Shown piece by piece: positions 35,883 to 48,752 of a stretch of 64,000 bases of DNA; the first letter of the stretch is position 1, and each line of letters begins with the position of its first letter. The notes under the pieces are model-generated. The model was not told the DNA's origin and did no database searches. It was given only the letters and a program-made list of their open reading frames with translations. Made by a program: the position numbers and the translations under genes. This stretch comes from Aquilaria yunnanensis (Eukaryota > Streptophyta > Magnoliopsida > Malvales > Thymelaeaceae), in contig CM077594.1 of the NCBI GenBank assembly GCA_039654915.1, positions 88,426,893 to 88,490,892 of the forward strand, in the 5' to 3' direction.

Positions 35883-37379
35883 TAGGGATGGCAAAATCGG
35901 GCCCGACCCGATGACCTAGCCCAACCCACCCGAACCCAAGCCTAACCTGACTCGATTTAACTAAAAAAGTCAACGACCTGAACCCGACTGTGCCCAACCC
36001 GACCTGAACCCGAACTCGATTAAAGGGAAACCCGAGAAAACCCGAACCCAAATGACCCATACCCGAACCCGAAATGACCCGAACCTGAATTAACCTAAAC
36101 CTGAAATGACTCAAACCCGAAACTGACCTGACCTGAACCCTAGATGACCCGATAACTAAGCCCGACAAGACCCGATTTTAACCCTCACCCTAAACCTTAA
36201 TTTTCTTTTTTCATTATTTTTCATATTAAGTCAGTCCTAAATATGGAGGTTTCCATGTTTAATATCTTATATTTCTTGAGACTTTCATATTCAGTATGTC
36301 TTATATTTAGGAATGGTGACTTCCGTTATTAGTAACTTCTATTTTTTGGTACTTCCATATTTAGTAAGTCTCATTTTAAGAAATGAGACTTTCATATTTA
36401 GTAGTTTCATTTCATTTTTTAAGATATTCATGTTTAATAATTTTCATATTTTGAGAAAGGATTTTCATATTTAGTAACTTCTATTTTTTTAGGACTTCTA
36501 TATATTGCAAGTATCTTATTTGGGGAAAAAACATCCATATTTAGTGAATCCCATATTTGGATTTTTCCAACATAAGTAATTTTTATATTTAGTAAGTTTA
36601 ATGATCTTAATAGGCAATTATTAAAATTACAATATTTCTCCCTAAACTTTTAAGTATAGTGCAATAATGTACCTAAATTTTAATAAATTTTATTTTAGTC
36701 ACCCATAATAATTACAACATGGATCTTAAAATTTTTAAAATCTTATAATTTTATAATTTAGTCACTGATAATTAACTTGATTTGCATTTCGTTATAATTT
36801 CAAAGAAAATTCATTAAAACATAAACATAACAAAATTGTCATTGTGTATGGCTAGGTGATAGCTTGGTGAAGATCTGAATAATCTGTACAATGATAGTTA
36901 AAACTTATGGGTTTAGAAAAATAATCAAATATTACTAACAATATTAAATTACTTAAATATGTACTAAACTACAATGAAGAAGATTTTTATGAATATTTTA
37001 ATTAAATATACTAAAAAATAAAAATTTAATTTAAATTAAATCACACAAAAAATTAAATTATTTGATTTAAATTTTTAAAAAATTGAATCGATTCAATCGT
37101 TTTGACTTCACATCAGTAATTCACGTGAACACAAAGGTTGACCTGAATTTAACCTGAAAGCTGGCCTGAAGTTACCCGAGACTAAAATTGACCCGACCTG
37201 AAATGAACCCGAACCCAAATAAACCCGGCCCAACCCAACCCGAACCTGAATCAAGTCACCCTGAAATCAACCCAAACCCAAATGACCTGACCTGAACCCG
37301 AATTCATGTTAACCCGACTAGACCCGAACCTGAATAACTTGACCCAAATCTGACCTGATCCACCCAATTGTCATCCCTA
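35883..37379. mobile_element. Non-autonomous hAT with perfect 8-bp TSD
   Basis: The ends are tagggatggcaa and, on the complement, tagggatgacaa. The duplication ggtggagg is perfect at 35875-35882 and 37380-37387. Both subterminal regions (35890-36180 and 37130-37370) are dense arrays of gaacccgaa / gacccgaac words, the binding-site arrays typical of hAT. The 0.95-kb middle is AT-rich with repeated ttcatatttagtaa-like words and no transposase. Confidence 0.88.
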
Positions 37380-37387
37380 GGTGGAGG

Positions 37388-38927
37388 GTACTCTAAATTG
37401 AATAAAAAAAAACTTATATTTGGGCCATAAGTTAGGAAATGAGAATTGAGAGGCATTTTTAAAAAAAAAAAAAAAGTCATTAGTAAATGTTAAATTAAAT
37501 GACATAATTTGCGATTTTTATCTCAAAGGTAGCTTTCGCATTATAAATATCTTTTGTATATTTAAAGTTAATATCTCACTGCCTAATAATTATTTAAATA
37601 GAATTTTTCTTTAAAATAAATAACTCTATATTAATCTTTTCCCATTATCCTTAAAAAAATTTAAAAAATTCTTAGTTTTCACGAATAATGTCTTAAAAAT
37701 ATTTTTTGAAGTTTTAAAGATTTGAATTAGTATATAGTTTACAAGAGTAATCACTATATACACACACACACACAAATACTAATTTTTCTTATTCTCTAAC
37801 AATAAATGGTCACTCTACCAATATATGCACATAGCCTTACAATTTTTTCTTTCACAGTCACAAAGAATAATATGATCTAAAATTTTATGCATGATCCATT
37901 TAAGTTTAAAAAATCAATTAACTACTACATTTATCTCATATTCTTTTCTTTTTTCATTTAGTTCACTTAAGTTTGATTTGAATTTATCTATTTTATTATT
38001 CCCATAAAAATTCAAAAAATTATATTTAGAAATTACAAATTTTCATTGATCATTTATTTATAAAACTTTTACTATCCATATGCTAAATGCTGAAGATAAA
38101 AAATTATATATTAATTACTCTAGATAGTAAATAATGCAAATAATTTAAAACAGATGAAGTATTTAATAATACAAATAAAAATTATTGCAGAATTTTTTGT
38201 CATAGGTTTCATCTTTTGTCATACTTTATCATTGTATATACTAATTACCTAAGGGATGGCACTATGCTTATAAATAGTGCCGAAGCTGCTACAATTATTG
38301 CATTTTTTTGGGTGGTTTTTTGCCCAAAAAGAGTAAATTGCAAAATTGGTTATTTCTTTCTTTTTTATGATGTTTTCTGGTCCTTAAACTTTGAAACTGT
38401 GCATTTTTACTACTTCATCCTAAACTTTTGGTTTTTATTTTTAGGTCTAACTTTCATGAATAACACATAAGGTCTCGATTTTTCCTAAAATTCCAAATTC
38501 GCTACATTGATCTCACATCATATATTTTTTATTTACCAAATTCACTCTTTTGAATTGATCATAACCTATATTTGAATTTATAACTTTATTTTAGCACTTT
38601 TTCGTCTATAAATCTAATCGACATGAAAAATTTATATATTTGTCAACCAGGTTGCAATAAAATACCGGTTGCAATTTAGTGTACTACTAAATAACATATG
38701 TACGCATGGATACAAATGTTGGTATGTTCAATTGTTTTTCACAATGCATGTATGTAGAATTACATTTGGTTGAAGTTGTGATGGATTTGGTTCAATTTTT
38801 TAGGAAATTTACATTATTTAAAATGATTATTATTTTATGTGTAGGATTTCCAATATCTGAAAATCATTTTAGGTCTGAAAATATTTATAAAAAAAAAAAA
38901 GATATCAAAATATTTATAAAAAAAAAA
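37388..38927. other. AT-rich intergenic DNA
   Basis: No gene. It contains a short CA microsatellite at 37760-37775 and, at 38890-38940, a duplicated 26-bp block with A runs. 38320-38480 looks like a single arm of a foldback element. Confidence 0.5.
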
Positions 38928-39652
38928 AGATGTCAAAATGAGCAAATTTGCCACTAAATTATAGAGGGTATAGTAATTTTGCTATTAAACTTTTTTTACA
39001 TTCAAATTTGTCATTAATGTTTTCAAAAGGTGCAAATTTGATATCAATGTTTTTTGTATTAGGAAAGCTAACAAATCTATCACTAATCATTAAAATTGCT
39101 TAACATGGCAAATGTTAACCATCATCCTCTCTCCAGCAAACCCTTGTACTGTGCCCTATCCTCCACCCTTTCCACCATAGGTGTTACTTCCACTCTTCCA
39201 TATATCTTGACAGCGTCCCCAGAAACGCTTATTAGAACAAGCCCTGATCAAATGCAGTTCGACTAATACAAATGGGATTAAACTCAAAGCACTGTAGTTC
39301 TAAAATAAAGAATTGATGGCAAGAGCGATGGAGGACTGCTCGACAACAAGGAAGAAGGTGAAAACAATAAGGCTCAACAATGGGAGCGTGTGGTCAAATA
39401 ACGGGTTTTGAGTCATTTAGGTGTTGTGAAAAATTTATGTAGCTAAGGGTTAAGAAGAAAACTTTCAAAAACTAGTTTAAGTGTTATGTCATATAATAAT
39501 ATTCTCTTAACAAATGAAATATTCTTACCATTTAACGATCAGTGACAAAATTCTCTGCAATGAAAATGTTAATGACAAATTTGCTTGTAAAAAAATTGTA
39601 GTGGTAAAATTGTTCTACCCTTTACAGTTTGACAAATTCACTCTTTTCAACA
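38928..39652. mobile_element. Foldback element, probable MULE-type MITE
   Basis: Inverted arms of about 80-100 bp: 38935-39040 (gagcaaatttg...tttgtcattaat) against the complement of 39560-39650. A GC-richer middle (39110-39420) separates them. Ends are approximate and no TSD could be proven because of flanking A runs. Confidence 0.55.
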
Positions 39653-40299
39653 AATACCAAATAGTAAATACTTCCCCATTTATGTGCATCAAGCACCAAA
39701 CTTTTTTCATTTCTATAAGTCCACCAAACTCTTTTAAATTAGGCAATTAGGCTCACTAGACCACTTAGGGATCAAATTGAATACTTTCCAAATCATTAAT
39801 GAGAAAAGTACTTTCTTCATCCATTTCAAGTAATTAATCTATAATTTTTATTTTTAATATTTTTGGTATATAGATGTAAAATTTTAATGTATAAATGATT
39901 AATACAAATTTATAATTCTAAATATAAGATAAAAAATTCAAATATAACTTAAGGAAAAAGTGAAACATTGCAAAGAATTTGATAAAGAAGTGGCATATTT
40001 TACCAAATAAAGAAAAATTTTCCTTTCGGCACCCATTTGTAAAGACCATAAATTTTCCTTCCAATTTTTTATTGATTAATTACTTTGATGTGAGTTTGTT
40101 GTTAAAAGCTTAATTGTCAAATTTTCAAGTTACTATTAGAGTTCTTGCATTATATTGATTTTAATTTTCTCAATTTCCTTTTATAATAGCACATAGAGGT
40201 TTTCTACATATACTCAACTGCTTTCCTTATTCTAATAGAAAAATCTTTTTCCTTATCTACATATCTTACTCTATTTCAAATTCTTAAAAAAATATATAT
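39653..40299. other. AT-rich intergenic DNA
   Basis: No coding sequence or defined repeat was recognised. Confidence 0.5.
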
Positions 40300-41801
40300 A
40301 TAGGTTTTTGGCATTCTACAGAAATTTAAAGTCTTTATTTGGAAGTGTTTGATTAATGCTTTTTTAACCACCACTAACCTAGTTTCTCATGGCGGCCTAT
40401 CAAACCTATTTGTGCACTAGATGCAAAGCCAAACCTAAGACATCATTAAACTTATTCTAGGAATGCTAAGGTTGAAGGAAAATTTTGCCTAATCCTTTTA
40501 CCATCATCTTTTCCATCATTTGAATCATGGTTTTTCTATTTCTTTGTGGTTCCCAAAAAATAGGAATTATAGTAGCTATCTTTTCTAATCTCAACATTAT
40601 GGCTTATTTGGTTAAGTAAAAATGAGTGGACCTTCCAAAAAGGCTCATTTCACCCTTAATCAATTAGAGCAAGATGAGATGACATTAGACACCAAATCCT
40701 TAAATCTAGGGAATACCAATCCTAGCACCTTAAATCCTTTGACAATCAGCCACACTGTTTATGCCATACATGTGGCTCTAGGAAACTACAAGTCATGTAT
40801 CAAAACCTAAAAATATTTCTAATTAATGGTGCTTGGAAACAATCTCTAGATTTGGAAGCTGCAGGTTAGGTCTACAAGAAAGTCAGTTGACCTCTAAAGT
40901 TGCAAAAAAGAATACTTCTCCTATGTTGATTCTTAGCTCTAAAAGTAGAACTCTGAAGCTATGGAACTATCACATTTGTATCTGATTGTGTCCAAGTTCT
41001 CCAGGTGCTAAGAGGATCTATTCCAACTACTCCAACTATCTTACACATAGTCCAGCAAATTATTATTATTGAATTAAATACCACGGTATACCGCACCATA
41101 TATCATTTACTATGGGTAAGCGGTATGCAGTACAAATGTTTTCACGTTTTATCATTTTATCACACAAAATACTGTGGTATAGCGATATTTTGCATACCAG
41201 TCATTTTTTATGTACATTTTATTAAAAAAAACTATAGTATACCACAAATACCGTAACGTACATACCGCTATATTTTATTTTTCACGGACATGTATGGGAT
41301 ATCATATTTTGAGCCACCTAGAACTTAATATGGTATTAAAAAATATATTTTTATTATTAAATTATTTTTTATTTTTTTTCTTCTTGTATCAATAAACTAG
41401 TTTTTTTCCTAGGTAATATTTATTTTGCTTTTTATATAACATTTTTTATGATTTTTGTATAAAAAAATATCTTGTATCATTTATATATTTTTATGTTTGA
41501 CTACTTATGATGAGAAAGATTAGAATATATATAAAAATGTGAAAAAAATGATTTATTTAATTTATTTCATCTTAAATTAATATTCTATCATTTTTTTGTG
41601 AAAACAGTAAAGGTATATGGCACGATATACTATGCAGTATATCTTAAAAATATGGTATGCAATATGCCTAACAGTAGTAGTATTTAACACATTGATTACC
41701 ATAAATGTCAAAGCTAGCTACAGAAGCACCTGTGGTCATCATTCCTAGGGATATTCTTTAATTTCTTTTGTATGTGCTTTATGAGTTAAGAAAAAAAAAA
41801 A
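40300..41801 (+). mobile_element. 5'-truncated L1 LINE 3' end, itself interrupted
   Basis: VFIWKCLINAFLTTTNLVSHGGL near 40335-40400 is the zf-RVT block. KNEWTFQK near 40620 and FLINGAWKQSLDLEAAG near 40815 start the C-terminal RNase H, and SDCVQVLQVLRGSIPTTP...HIVQQI (40985-41060) continues it. The reading is interrupted by AT-rich sequence at about 41060-41690. The element ends with an A run at 41790-41801. Stops are frequent. Confidence 0.72.
41060..41690. mobile_element. MITE-like insertion inside the LINE
   Basis: AT-rich DNA with many ggtata / tatacc words, several in inverted orientation (41085-41290 and 41610-41670), separates two parts of the LINE RNase H. Boundaries are inferred from where LINE coding sequence stops and resumes. 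The family and TSD are not determined. Confidence 0.45.
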
Positions 41802-42349
41802 GAAATAAACCAGGCAAGTGCCAACAGTAGCACTAATGCAATCCATAGTTTTTTTTTTTTGTAGCCTACGGATATTTTATCTAGTGATTTTCTTCAAAGT
41901 TTTTTTTACCTACCACCGAAGATACTTCTTAGCTACTTCTCCAATTTAAAGTAGTGCCACAAAGGCAATACTTTTTCTTGTGCCTCGCTTGTTCTTGTTT
42001 TTACTTCTCTAACAATAGAAAGAAAATACACTGAGAAGTTGAGAAAATGAATGCGAATGGTAAGAAGAAGAAAGTCTTCACTTTGAATCAAGTCTCTGAA
42101 CACAATAACCTTAAGGACTGTTTGGCTCATCATCGATGGCAAGGTCACCCTTCTTGCCAAGGACATAGCCAAGATATGAGTCAGGGGGTTAAAGGCGAAT
42201 TGTTGACATGTTAAAAGTTACAATCAATAAAAGAAAACATCAAATAATGTAGCATATAAATGTCAAATAATGTAGCATATAAATGTATAAAATTTGAAAA
42301 TTTATAATAATAAAGTTCAATTTAAAAGTTTATAACTAGAATTTAACAT
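41802..42349. other. Spacer
   Basis: No gene. 41933-42172 has a 79-codon - strand frame without a recognisable domain. A near-tandem of catcaaataatgtagcatataaatg lies at 42240-42285. Confidence 0.5.
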
Positions 42350-44413
42350 TCCCTCCATTCCATTTTATCTGCTTCATTTCATTTTGGCACGTGGTTTTAG
42401 GAAATTACAAATTTTGCATATCTTATTCACTTTTGCCCTTACCACACCTTTCTTTATTTCTCAAGTACAATGATTGCTTCAGAATTTGTTCAATGGTTTA
42501 AGGTTATTTTCTCATTTGTTAATGAAACAACAAAAGAATCACAAATCGGAGTTGAAAGAATCAATCACTATCAAGCTGGAAAGAAGCTAACTTACTCCTA
42601 AAAGAAGTAGATCTCTTATTTCATAGGTGACTTTAGGCCTAACAATGAAGAACCTCTAGATCTCGACATTGTAAACTAGATTCAGGGTTTGTGTAGACCA
42701 AAATTTAGCTCAACAAGATGAAAGCCAAGATATCTCTGTCTTCTTCATGAACTCGGGCTTCTTTTATCACCATTATGGAGTTCGTTGCTAATGTTGGTGT
42801 TCAACATGAAGAAAGTTGGGATTAATATCAATGGCACTAGAGCTTTGAGGTGGCTTTAGGTTGGATTTGTGATGGGCTTATTTTTTTTATTGGATTTTCT
42901 GATTTTTAGCAATGAATTAATCGATCAATGGTTGTGTCTAAGTTTGTCAAGATCGGGCTCCTACCTTGGATCGTTTTTCACATTGCAAGATCGAGATCGT
43001 AAGATCAGATCGTGGATCATAAAATCCTACAAAAACCTAAAGTTTATTGTCTAAACAATATAATTCATGTAAAAGGTCAATTATTTTGGAAACTCAAATA
43101 AAGTTTTTAAGTGTCATGACAATAATAAATATACTACATATTACCACTTTAAAAATTCCAATTTTAATTTTTAAAGGTAAACAAAAAAATTATAATTGAG
43201 ACAAAATTTAATATAAACGGAAAAAGAAACAATTTTTTCATAAAAAAAAACAGTACATATGCTTGCCATTTATTAAAAAAATTTTGCCTTTCCCAAAGTA
43301 TTTTTTATTTCTTCCTTTAGTTACGCCTATGCTACCTCTATACAAAATTACCATTCGAAACTAGTAGTAATATTTTATTTGTTTTTTTAATAATTTTTTT
43401 ATTTATATTCAATTGAAATTTAATTTTTTTTGTATTATCCCATTGTCTTCTCTCTCTTCCTCCGTTTGATCGATTTCTTGTCCTTTGTCTCTGATTCTCC
43501 CTCATTTTCACATATCTTTAGCTCTATTGCTCCCATATCTCTCCCTCTCTATCTTCTTCCATTTTCTAATCACCAGACTTATTTTTTCTCTCTCATCTCT
43601 CTCTCTATTTCTCCATCTCTCTCTCTCCCCTATTTTTTCTTCTCTGTCCTTCTCTCATCTTACATTATCTTCTCTGAAGTCATGATTTTTTAAGAAATTG
43701 TCACCTAAAATAGGCATTTTTTGGCATCTGGGCTCTTTATCCTTCATCATATTCTTGATCTCTTCCCCATCGTCTTCTTCATCTCTCTCCTTTATGATTG
43801 ATTTTTTTTTCTTTCAATTTTTAATTTTCTCTTCATTGTCATGAACCACCCATTACTTATTTGGCTGAGACAATGAGACAGTCAAGATGTATTTTTCAGA
43901 CATCAACGACACTGTAAGCAGATGAGTGAAGAAGCATGTAAAGACAGAACGACTTGAAATTAAGATCAGTGGGATCGAATGATCCTATTAATCTTATGAT
44001 CCTAGAAGCGATCCTATACAATCTTATACTGTCCGTGATCTTACTATGATTTAACAAGTTTTGTAGGATTCGGATCATAGGATCACACAATCCTACGATC
44101 TGAATCGCGATTTTGACAACCTTGGTTGTGTCTCTATTAACTTAATTTTACTAATTGTTTTGTTTGTAGCCCCTTTTTCTTTTCAACTTGTTTGGCGACT
44201 TATTCTGTTAAGTTTTTAGGCTTTTGTTGGGTATGTAACAAAAGAACAAAGATTTTAGATTATTTTGACAAAAATCTGATTAGACAAGTTTGTTTTTTCA
44301 AATGAGGTTATAAAAATGGGTAACATTGTAAAGTTGAAGTAAAAAACTTACTAAACATAATTTGAGACATTTCAAAATACAAAATCATGCAAAACATATA
44401 AGACGGAGAGCAT
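42350..44413. mobile_element. Possible Tc1/mariner-like element (ends only)
   Basis: The left end cattccctccattccattttat resembles the CTCCCTCC termini of plant mariner/Stowaway elements. The complement of the right end (atgctctccgtcttatatgttt) is similar. A MULE lies inside. No transposase is readable, so this call rests on terminal similarity alone. Confidence 0.35.
42940..44122. mobile_element. Foldback MULE-like element with 11-bp TSD
   Basis: Ends aagtttgtcaagatcg and (complement) aggttgtcaaaatcg, flanked by the perfect 11-bp tggttgtgtct at 42929-42939 and 44123-44133. Both subterminal regions are dense in GATC words (gatcgtaagatcagatcgtggatc and the like). The middle is pyrimidine-rich on the + strand (43440-43660), with open frames that are low complexity. 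No transposase. Confidence 0.72.
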
Positions 44414-45410
44414 GTAATCCTACTTTAAGTCTCTAAAATTATCAAATATTGTATCTAAACTAAAAGTCTCTGTAAGGTCCTTTTCAATATATAAAAGTTG
44501 ATTATCAGCAAGAAAATCATTATTCATCTTATTTCACAATCTAATCTTTACAATTTTTATAGTCGAAAAAAAAACATGTTTTGAAGTGATAGCTAACACA
44601 TAAAGAGTTAATATCAAACATATTAAATTGGGCTTTACTAGGATTATGTTTATTTGTAGTTTTGGCAAACTAAGGCCTACTTTGTTTCAATTTAACTCAC
44701 ATAAGTTAATATGTTTTGGGCTAGTGGGTCTAGCCCACATAATTTTGTCCAAACATTTGCCCCTAAAGTTCAAGATAAATTACATCCTCCACCCTTCCTC
44801 GACAAAAATACGTAGTCTCCATTCCTTGACAAAACCTAACCCACCACCGTCATCATCAATCGACACTCCTTCTACTCTGCTAAAATCCCTATCATCCCTT
44901 CTCCTTCTTCATCATCTTTTTCTTCAAAAAGTTCAAACCCAGATATTTTATTGATTTGATTTGCTTTGCAGTCTAGAGGCAAGATCGATCTTACTTTGTC
45001 ACCATTGAAATCCATGCCCACTAGGTTGTGATCCATGATATTTCCAACATTCCTATTTCATTTAAATGATTTTTGGGTTTTTGAGTGATTGAAGCCATCA
45101 AATCCTACATCTAGGTTTACAGATCACAAACATAAGATTGTAAAGAGGCTTCAAGAGAGGAACCGGATTTACGGGATGACATAGGACATGGTGAATGGCA
45201 CACTGGTGTTGAAGACAACAAATACCAGAGTAATGTTCAGTCTTAGCCCACTGTCTACTTCATTGGCTCCGGTGTGATCCTTCCGAACCCTCGTCTTCAA
45301 GAGGAATATCCCACTTCCTATGCATTTACTCCATTCCCTCCCGAGTTATCCCTCTGAAATCCTTCCTAGCTTATCCTTCCAGAATCACCGTCACTAAAGG
45401 TGGTTGGGGT
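44414..45410. other. Spacer
   Basis: No supported gene. A 108-codon + frame at 44628-44954 is Ser/Leu/Pro-rich without a known domain. 45130-45400 is GC-richer, but its frames are short. Confidence 0.45.
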
Positions 45411-45419
45411 TTACTTACA

Positions 45420-45875
45420 AGAGAACTTACAATTACCCCCTAAAGTATGCCCTAACCTATAATTTGTTCATCTATTTTAAAAACCTTACACTTTGCCCTT
45501 ATATTTTTTACACTGTCCGTTAATAACTTGTGAAACTGTATTTAAACTATATGATAATCATCTTTCAATAATTTCAATCTCTAAAATATTTTTTTATAAT
45601 TAATAAATATTTTAGATTATCAATTTTTACTTTTTGTAAATGCATTTTTCTTTTTATAAATACATATTAGTATCTTTTAAAAGTCGGTTAAATGTGAAAA
45701 AATATAAAAAATCTTGAAATTATTGGAACATGATTATCAGACAGTTTAAATTAGGATTTCAAAAATTGTTGTCGGACACTGTAAAGAAAATAGAGAGTAA
45801 AATGTAGGTTTTTTAAAATAAAAAGGACAAAGTGTGTGTTAGACTAAATCATAAGGAAGTTTTTGTAATTTTCCC
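45420..45875. mobile_element. Foldback MITE of MULE type, 9-bp TSD
   Basis: Arms of about 120 bp pair 45425-45545 with the complement of 45750-45875 (shared words: acactttg, ttacactgtccg). Flanks ttacttaca (45411-45419) and ttatttaca (45876-45884) give a 9-bp duplication with one mismatch. No coding capacity. Confidence 0.65.
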
Positions 45876-45884
45876 TTATTTACA

Positions 45885-46929
45885 TAATTACATTTGATAA
45901 TACTCAAGGGAGGCATTAAGGGCATATAAATAAACTTAGCCATGGCCCCTATATTCAAATATAAAGATCTTGCAAAGAACATGTTAACTTAGGCGTGTTA
46001 TCTCCAGCTGAATAGACTTACCTATTGTTTTTTTGTGCTATAAATTTGTATGTTAAGTTTTTTTTTTCATTTTAGTTGATTATAAAGGTCTACTTGCTCT
46101 ACCAAAAAAGTATATTGTGCGAAAGGTTTTGTTAGATGTTTCTAGTCTTTGCATTTACTTTCCTTATTCAAAGTTATTAATTTTTGTTTCCTACTTTTAA
46201 CTTTCTTGCTTGCACTCTTCTATTGTTCTTGTTCAGTTTTGAATAATAACTAAGGGAGTGTAAGTTTGTGGCTGTTGCACTAGGATGAGGTTGTGCATGC
46301 TGCATTGTTTGTTAAAGGGATGAATCCCCTTAGTCTTTTAATTCTTTTCTCTTGTATCCTTCTCTAGGTGTCATGATATGATTCTTTCTTGCCAATTTCA
46401 ATATGATCCACTATAATGGTGACATAGAAACTATCAAATTTGTACTAGATTTTTCAAAAGTAATTGATGACATGAGCTTGCTTACATGTAACATACTTAA
46501 CAATACATAACACATCACAAAAATCTAGTCAATTCCCCAACAATACATACCACATCACAAGAATGCAGGAACATATGCAAACCAAAATCCAATAAATTCA
46601 AATAAACATGTTGTCTTTTCCTTCATTTTCTCGAGAAACAATTCAAACAAACAGCTTCTAGCAATGAAAAGAAAAACCCCAAATCATCACTAAACCTAGA
46701 AAATCATGTTTTAGACACTTACCGAGAAGTTTTTTTTTCCTTCCTTTTGCTTTGAAATTTCTTCTTGATATTGTCATGTTGCTTTTTTTGGCATTGTTGG
46801 CGATGCATGCTTGTGTTTCTATTTCTAGGGTTCTCAGAAATTTGTGATTAAAACCCGTAAGAGGTAAAAGTTAGTGCTTCTGTTCCTGTCATTGTAAGTT
46901 TTTGTTTTCCAAGTTGGCACCTCTGTTGG
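45885..46929. other. Spacer
   Basis: No gene is seen. 46500-46560 holds a short tandem of caatacataacacatcacaa. Confidence 0.5.
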
Positions 46930-47851
46930 TAGGGGTGAAAGTTCAAGTTAAAGAATCGAGTTTGGGTTGAAACCTGATTTTTCACAGCTTGTCTTTAACT
47001 CGAAAAATTCTAACCCGATCTGACCTTAATTGTACGTGCAAACTGAACTGATCCTAACCAAAAAATTTTCGGGTTAGGGTCAGGTTTCTTCTTCCTTTCT
47101 CCTCCGCTCGTGCTCCCTTCCGCAGCTTGTATGCCACTGCTCCTCGCACCCCACAACCTAATAACCACTCATACTGCACCGCCTTTGCCTTCACCACATT
47201 AAAAAGGTCAATGTGATGAGAGTGATGGTTGAGGGATAGAGGGTGAGAGATTGTCTGCTGAGAGACTGAAAGTGAGGGTGGCGGGTTGAGAAGGAAGACA
47301 AGAGAAAAAGGCGAAAAGGTGAGTCAAAGTGGCGAACCAAAACAGTGAGGAGAATGACGGCAAAAGAGCAAGGAGAATGACAATGAAAAAGTGAGGGCAA
47401 AAGTTACGATGGAGATGCGAAGAGAAAAGGTAGTGGTTGAGAGGAAATAAAAGATACCAAAGAAGAAGAGAGGCTGAAGAGAACAGAGATAGACAACGCA
47501 TACAAAAATTAGGGTTATAATAAGGTGCCAAGTGGGTTGGGTGACTTGGGTTAGTTTAGGAGAAGTGGGCTTGGTCATGTTACGCAATGGACTTAGGATT
47601 AGGTAGGACAAGTTGTGGGATGGTGGGCTCACTGGGCTGGGCAGAAAAAACATACCAAAAAATATTAAAATCGGGTTATTTCGGCTTGTTTAGGGTTAAC
47701 CCGACCCAATTCAATTTTAGAACTCCTAGAATCGGGTCGAATCGGATTAACCTGAATTAGCATTTTCCTACATTGTAACCTTATCTGAACCCGAAATCTA
47801 GGGTCGGGTTCGAGTTTGGATTCGGGTTGCAGGCTCTCACTTACACCCCTA
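46930..47851. mobile_element. Non-autonomous hAT, family A, copy 3
   Basis: It has the same ends as the element at 253-1190: taggggtgaaag and, on the complement, taggggtgtaag. Internal order is the same too: cgggttagggtcgg, a purine-rich centre, then gggttatttcgg...caacccaa. Flanks tctgttgg (46922-46929) and tctgtcag (47852-47859) match in 6 of 8 positions, so this is an older insertion. The - strand open frames inside are composition artefacts. Confidence 0.8.
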
Positions 47852-47859
47852 TCTGTCAG

Positions 47860-48752
47860 TGTTATTGCAAGTTAAAACATTTAGAAAGGATAAAATACAC
47901 TAAAGCTTATTATTAATTATACAATTTACAAATAAAGACCTAACTTTAATGCTTTTACAATTTTATATCATATTTAGTTACTATTAATCAAAAGTTTCAA
48001 ATATTCTAAGGGTAGCGGGTCCTCCTTGTCCCTCAATAGCTGCGTCCATGCTTCTTCCTCCACTTTTTTTATTTTTTTTTATTTTTTCTGACTAAATAGC
48101 ACCAATGGTACTTAACATCTAATTGTCATTGCAGATCGTTGCTCAACCTCCATTTTATGCACTTGCTTAGGAGCTTTATTTTTCAACTTGAAACATAACA
48201 AAATTTTCACGGACCAATCTATCTACCTCCAAGATCCCAGCCAGAAACAACCTCTGTTTCTGCTGATCACTAGAATTAGAGTTCATGTGGGACAAAAGGA
48301 GCAAATTTAAGTTGATTGTCGCTAAAGACATATAATGGCATGATTCATCAACGCCAATAAGCAAAGCAATCGTGTTTCGACGCTCATTGTTTTCCTCGTA
48401 AGAAAAGTAACAGCAACTTCTGAAACAAGTGATAATAGTTCACGAGCTAGTTGGAGCTGGCGCCCCGAGGGTGTTCATAAATTCAGTAGATAATACAAAA
48501 ACCGTAGCATCTTACATAAAATCGTCGTAGTTCAACATCAACCATGCAATTTTCTTTACCGACAGATCATCTCGGACTATATATGTTTTCCTCGTGCTCT
48601 GTCCTCCTCCTGCCATGGATTGGAACCAAACTCTGTTCATACACAGTGACTTACATTTTACCTGGAAAAGCAGAGACCCCAGGATTCTTCATCTCTCCAC
48701 TTCCAACATCAAGCAGCAAAAGGAAGAAACCTGGATTATTGAATTGTTGTGT
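47860..48752. other. Spacer downstream of the SPH gene
   Basis: No firm gene. A - strand frame around 48440-48176 (…NERRNTIALLIGVDESCHYMSL…) ends with an in-frame stop and has AATAAA right after it, but it lacks a clear start and I do not recognise it. It could be a gene remnant. 47880-48000 resembles one arm of a foldback repeat. Confidence 0.4.

Noticed and set aside
43430..43693. 87-codon Ser/Leu/Pro-rich frame
   Set aside because: It is a translation of a pyrimidine-rich tract in a MULE, low complexity in all frames.
47191..47653. Overlapping minus-strand open frames of 69-109 codons
   Set aside because: They are inside the hAT copy at 46930-47851, in three frames at once, which points to composition rather than genes.
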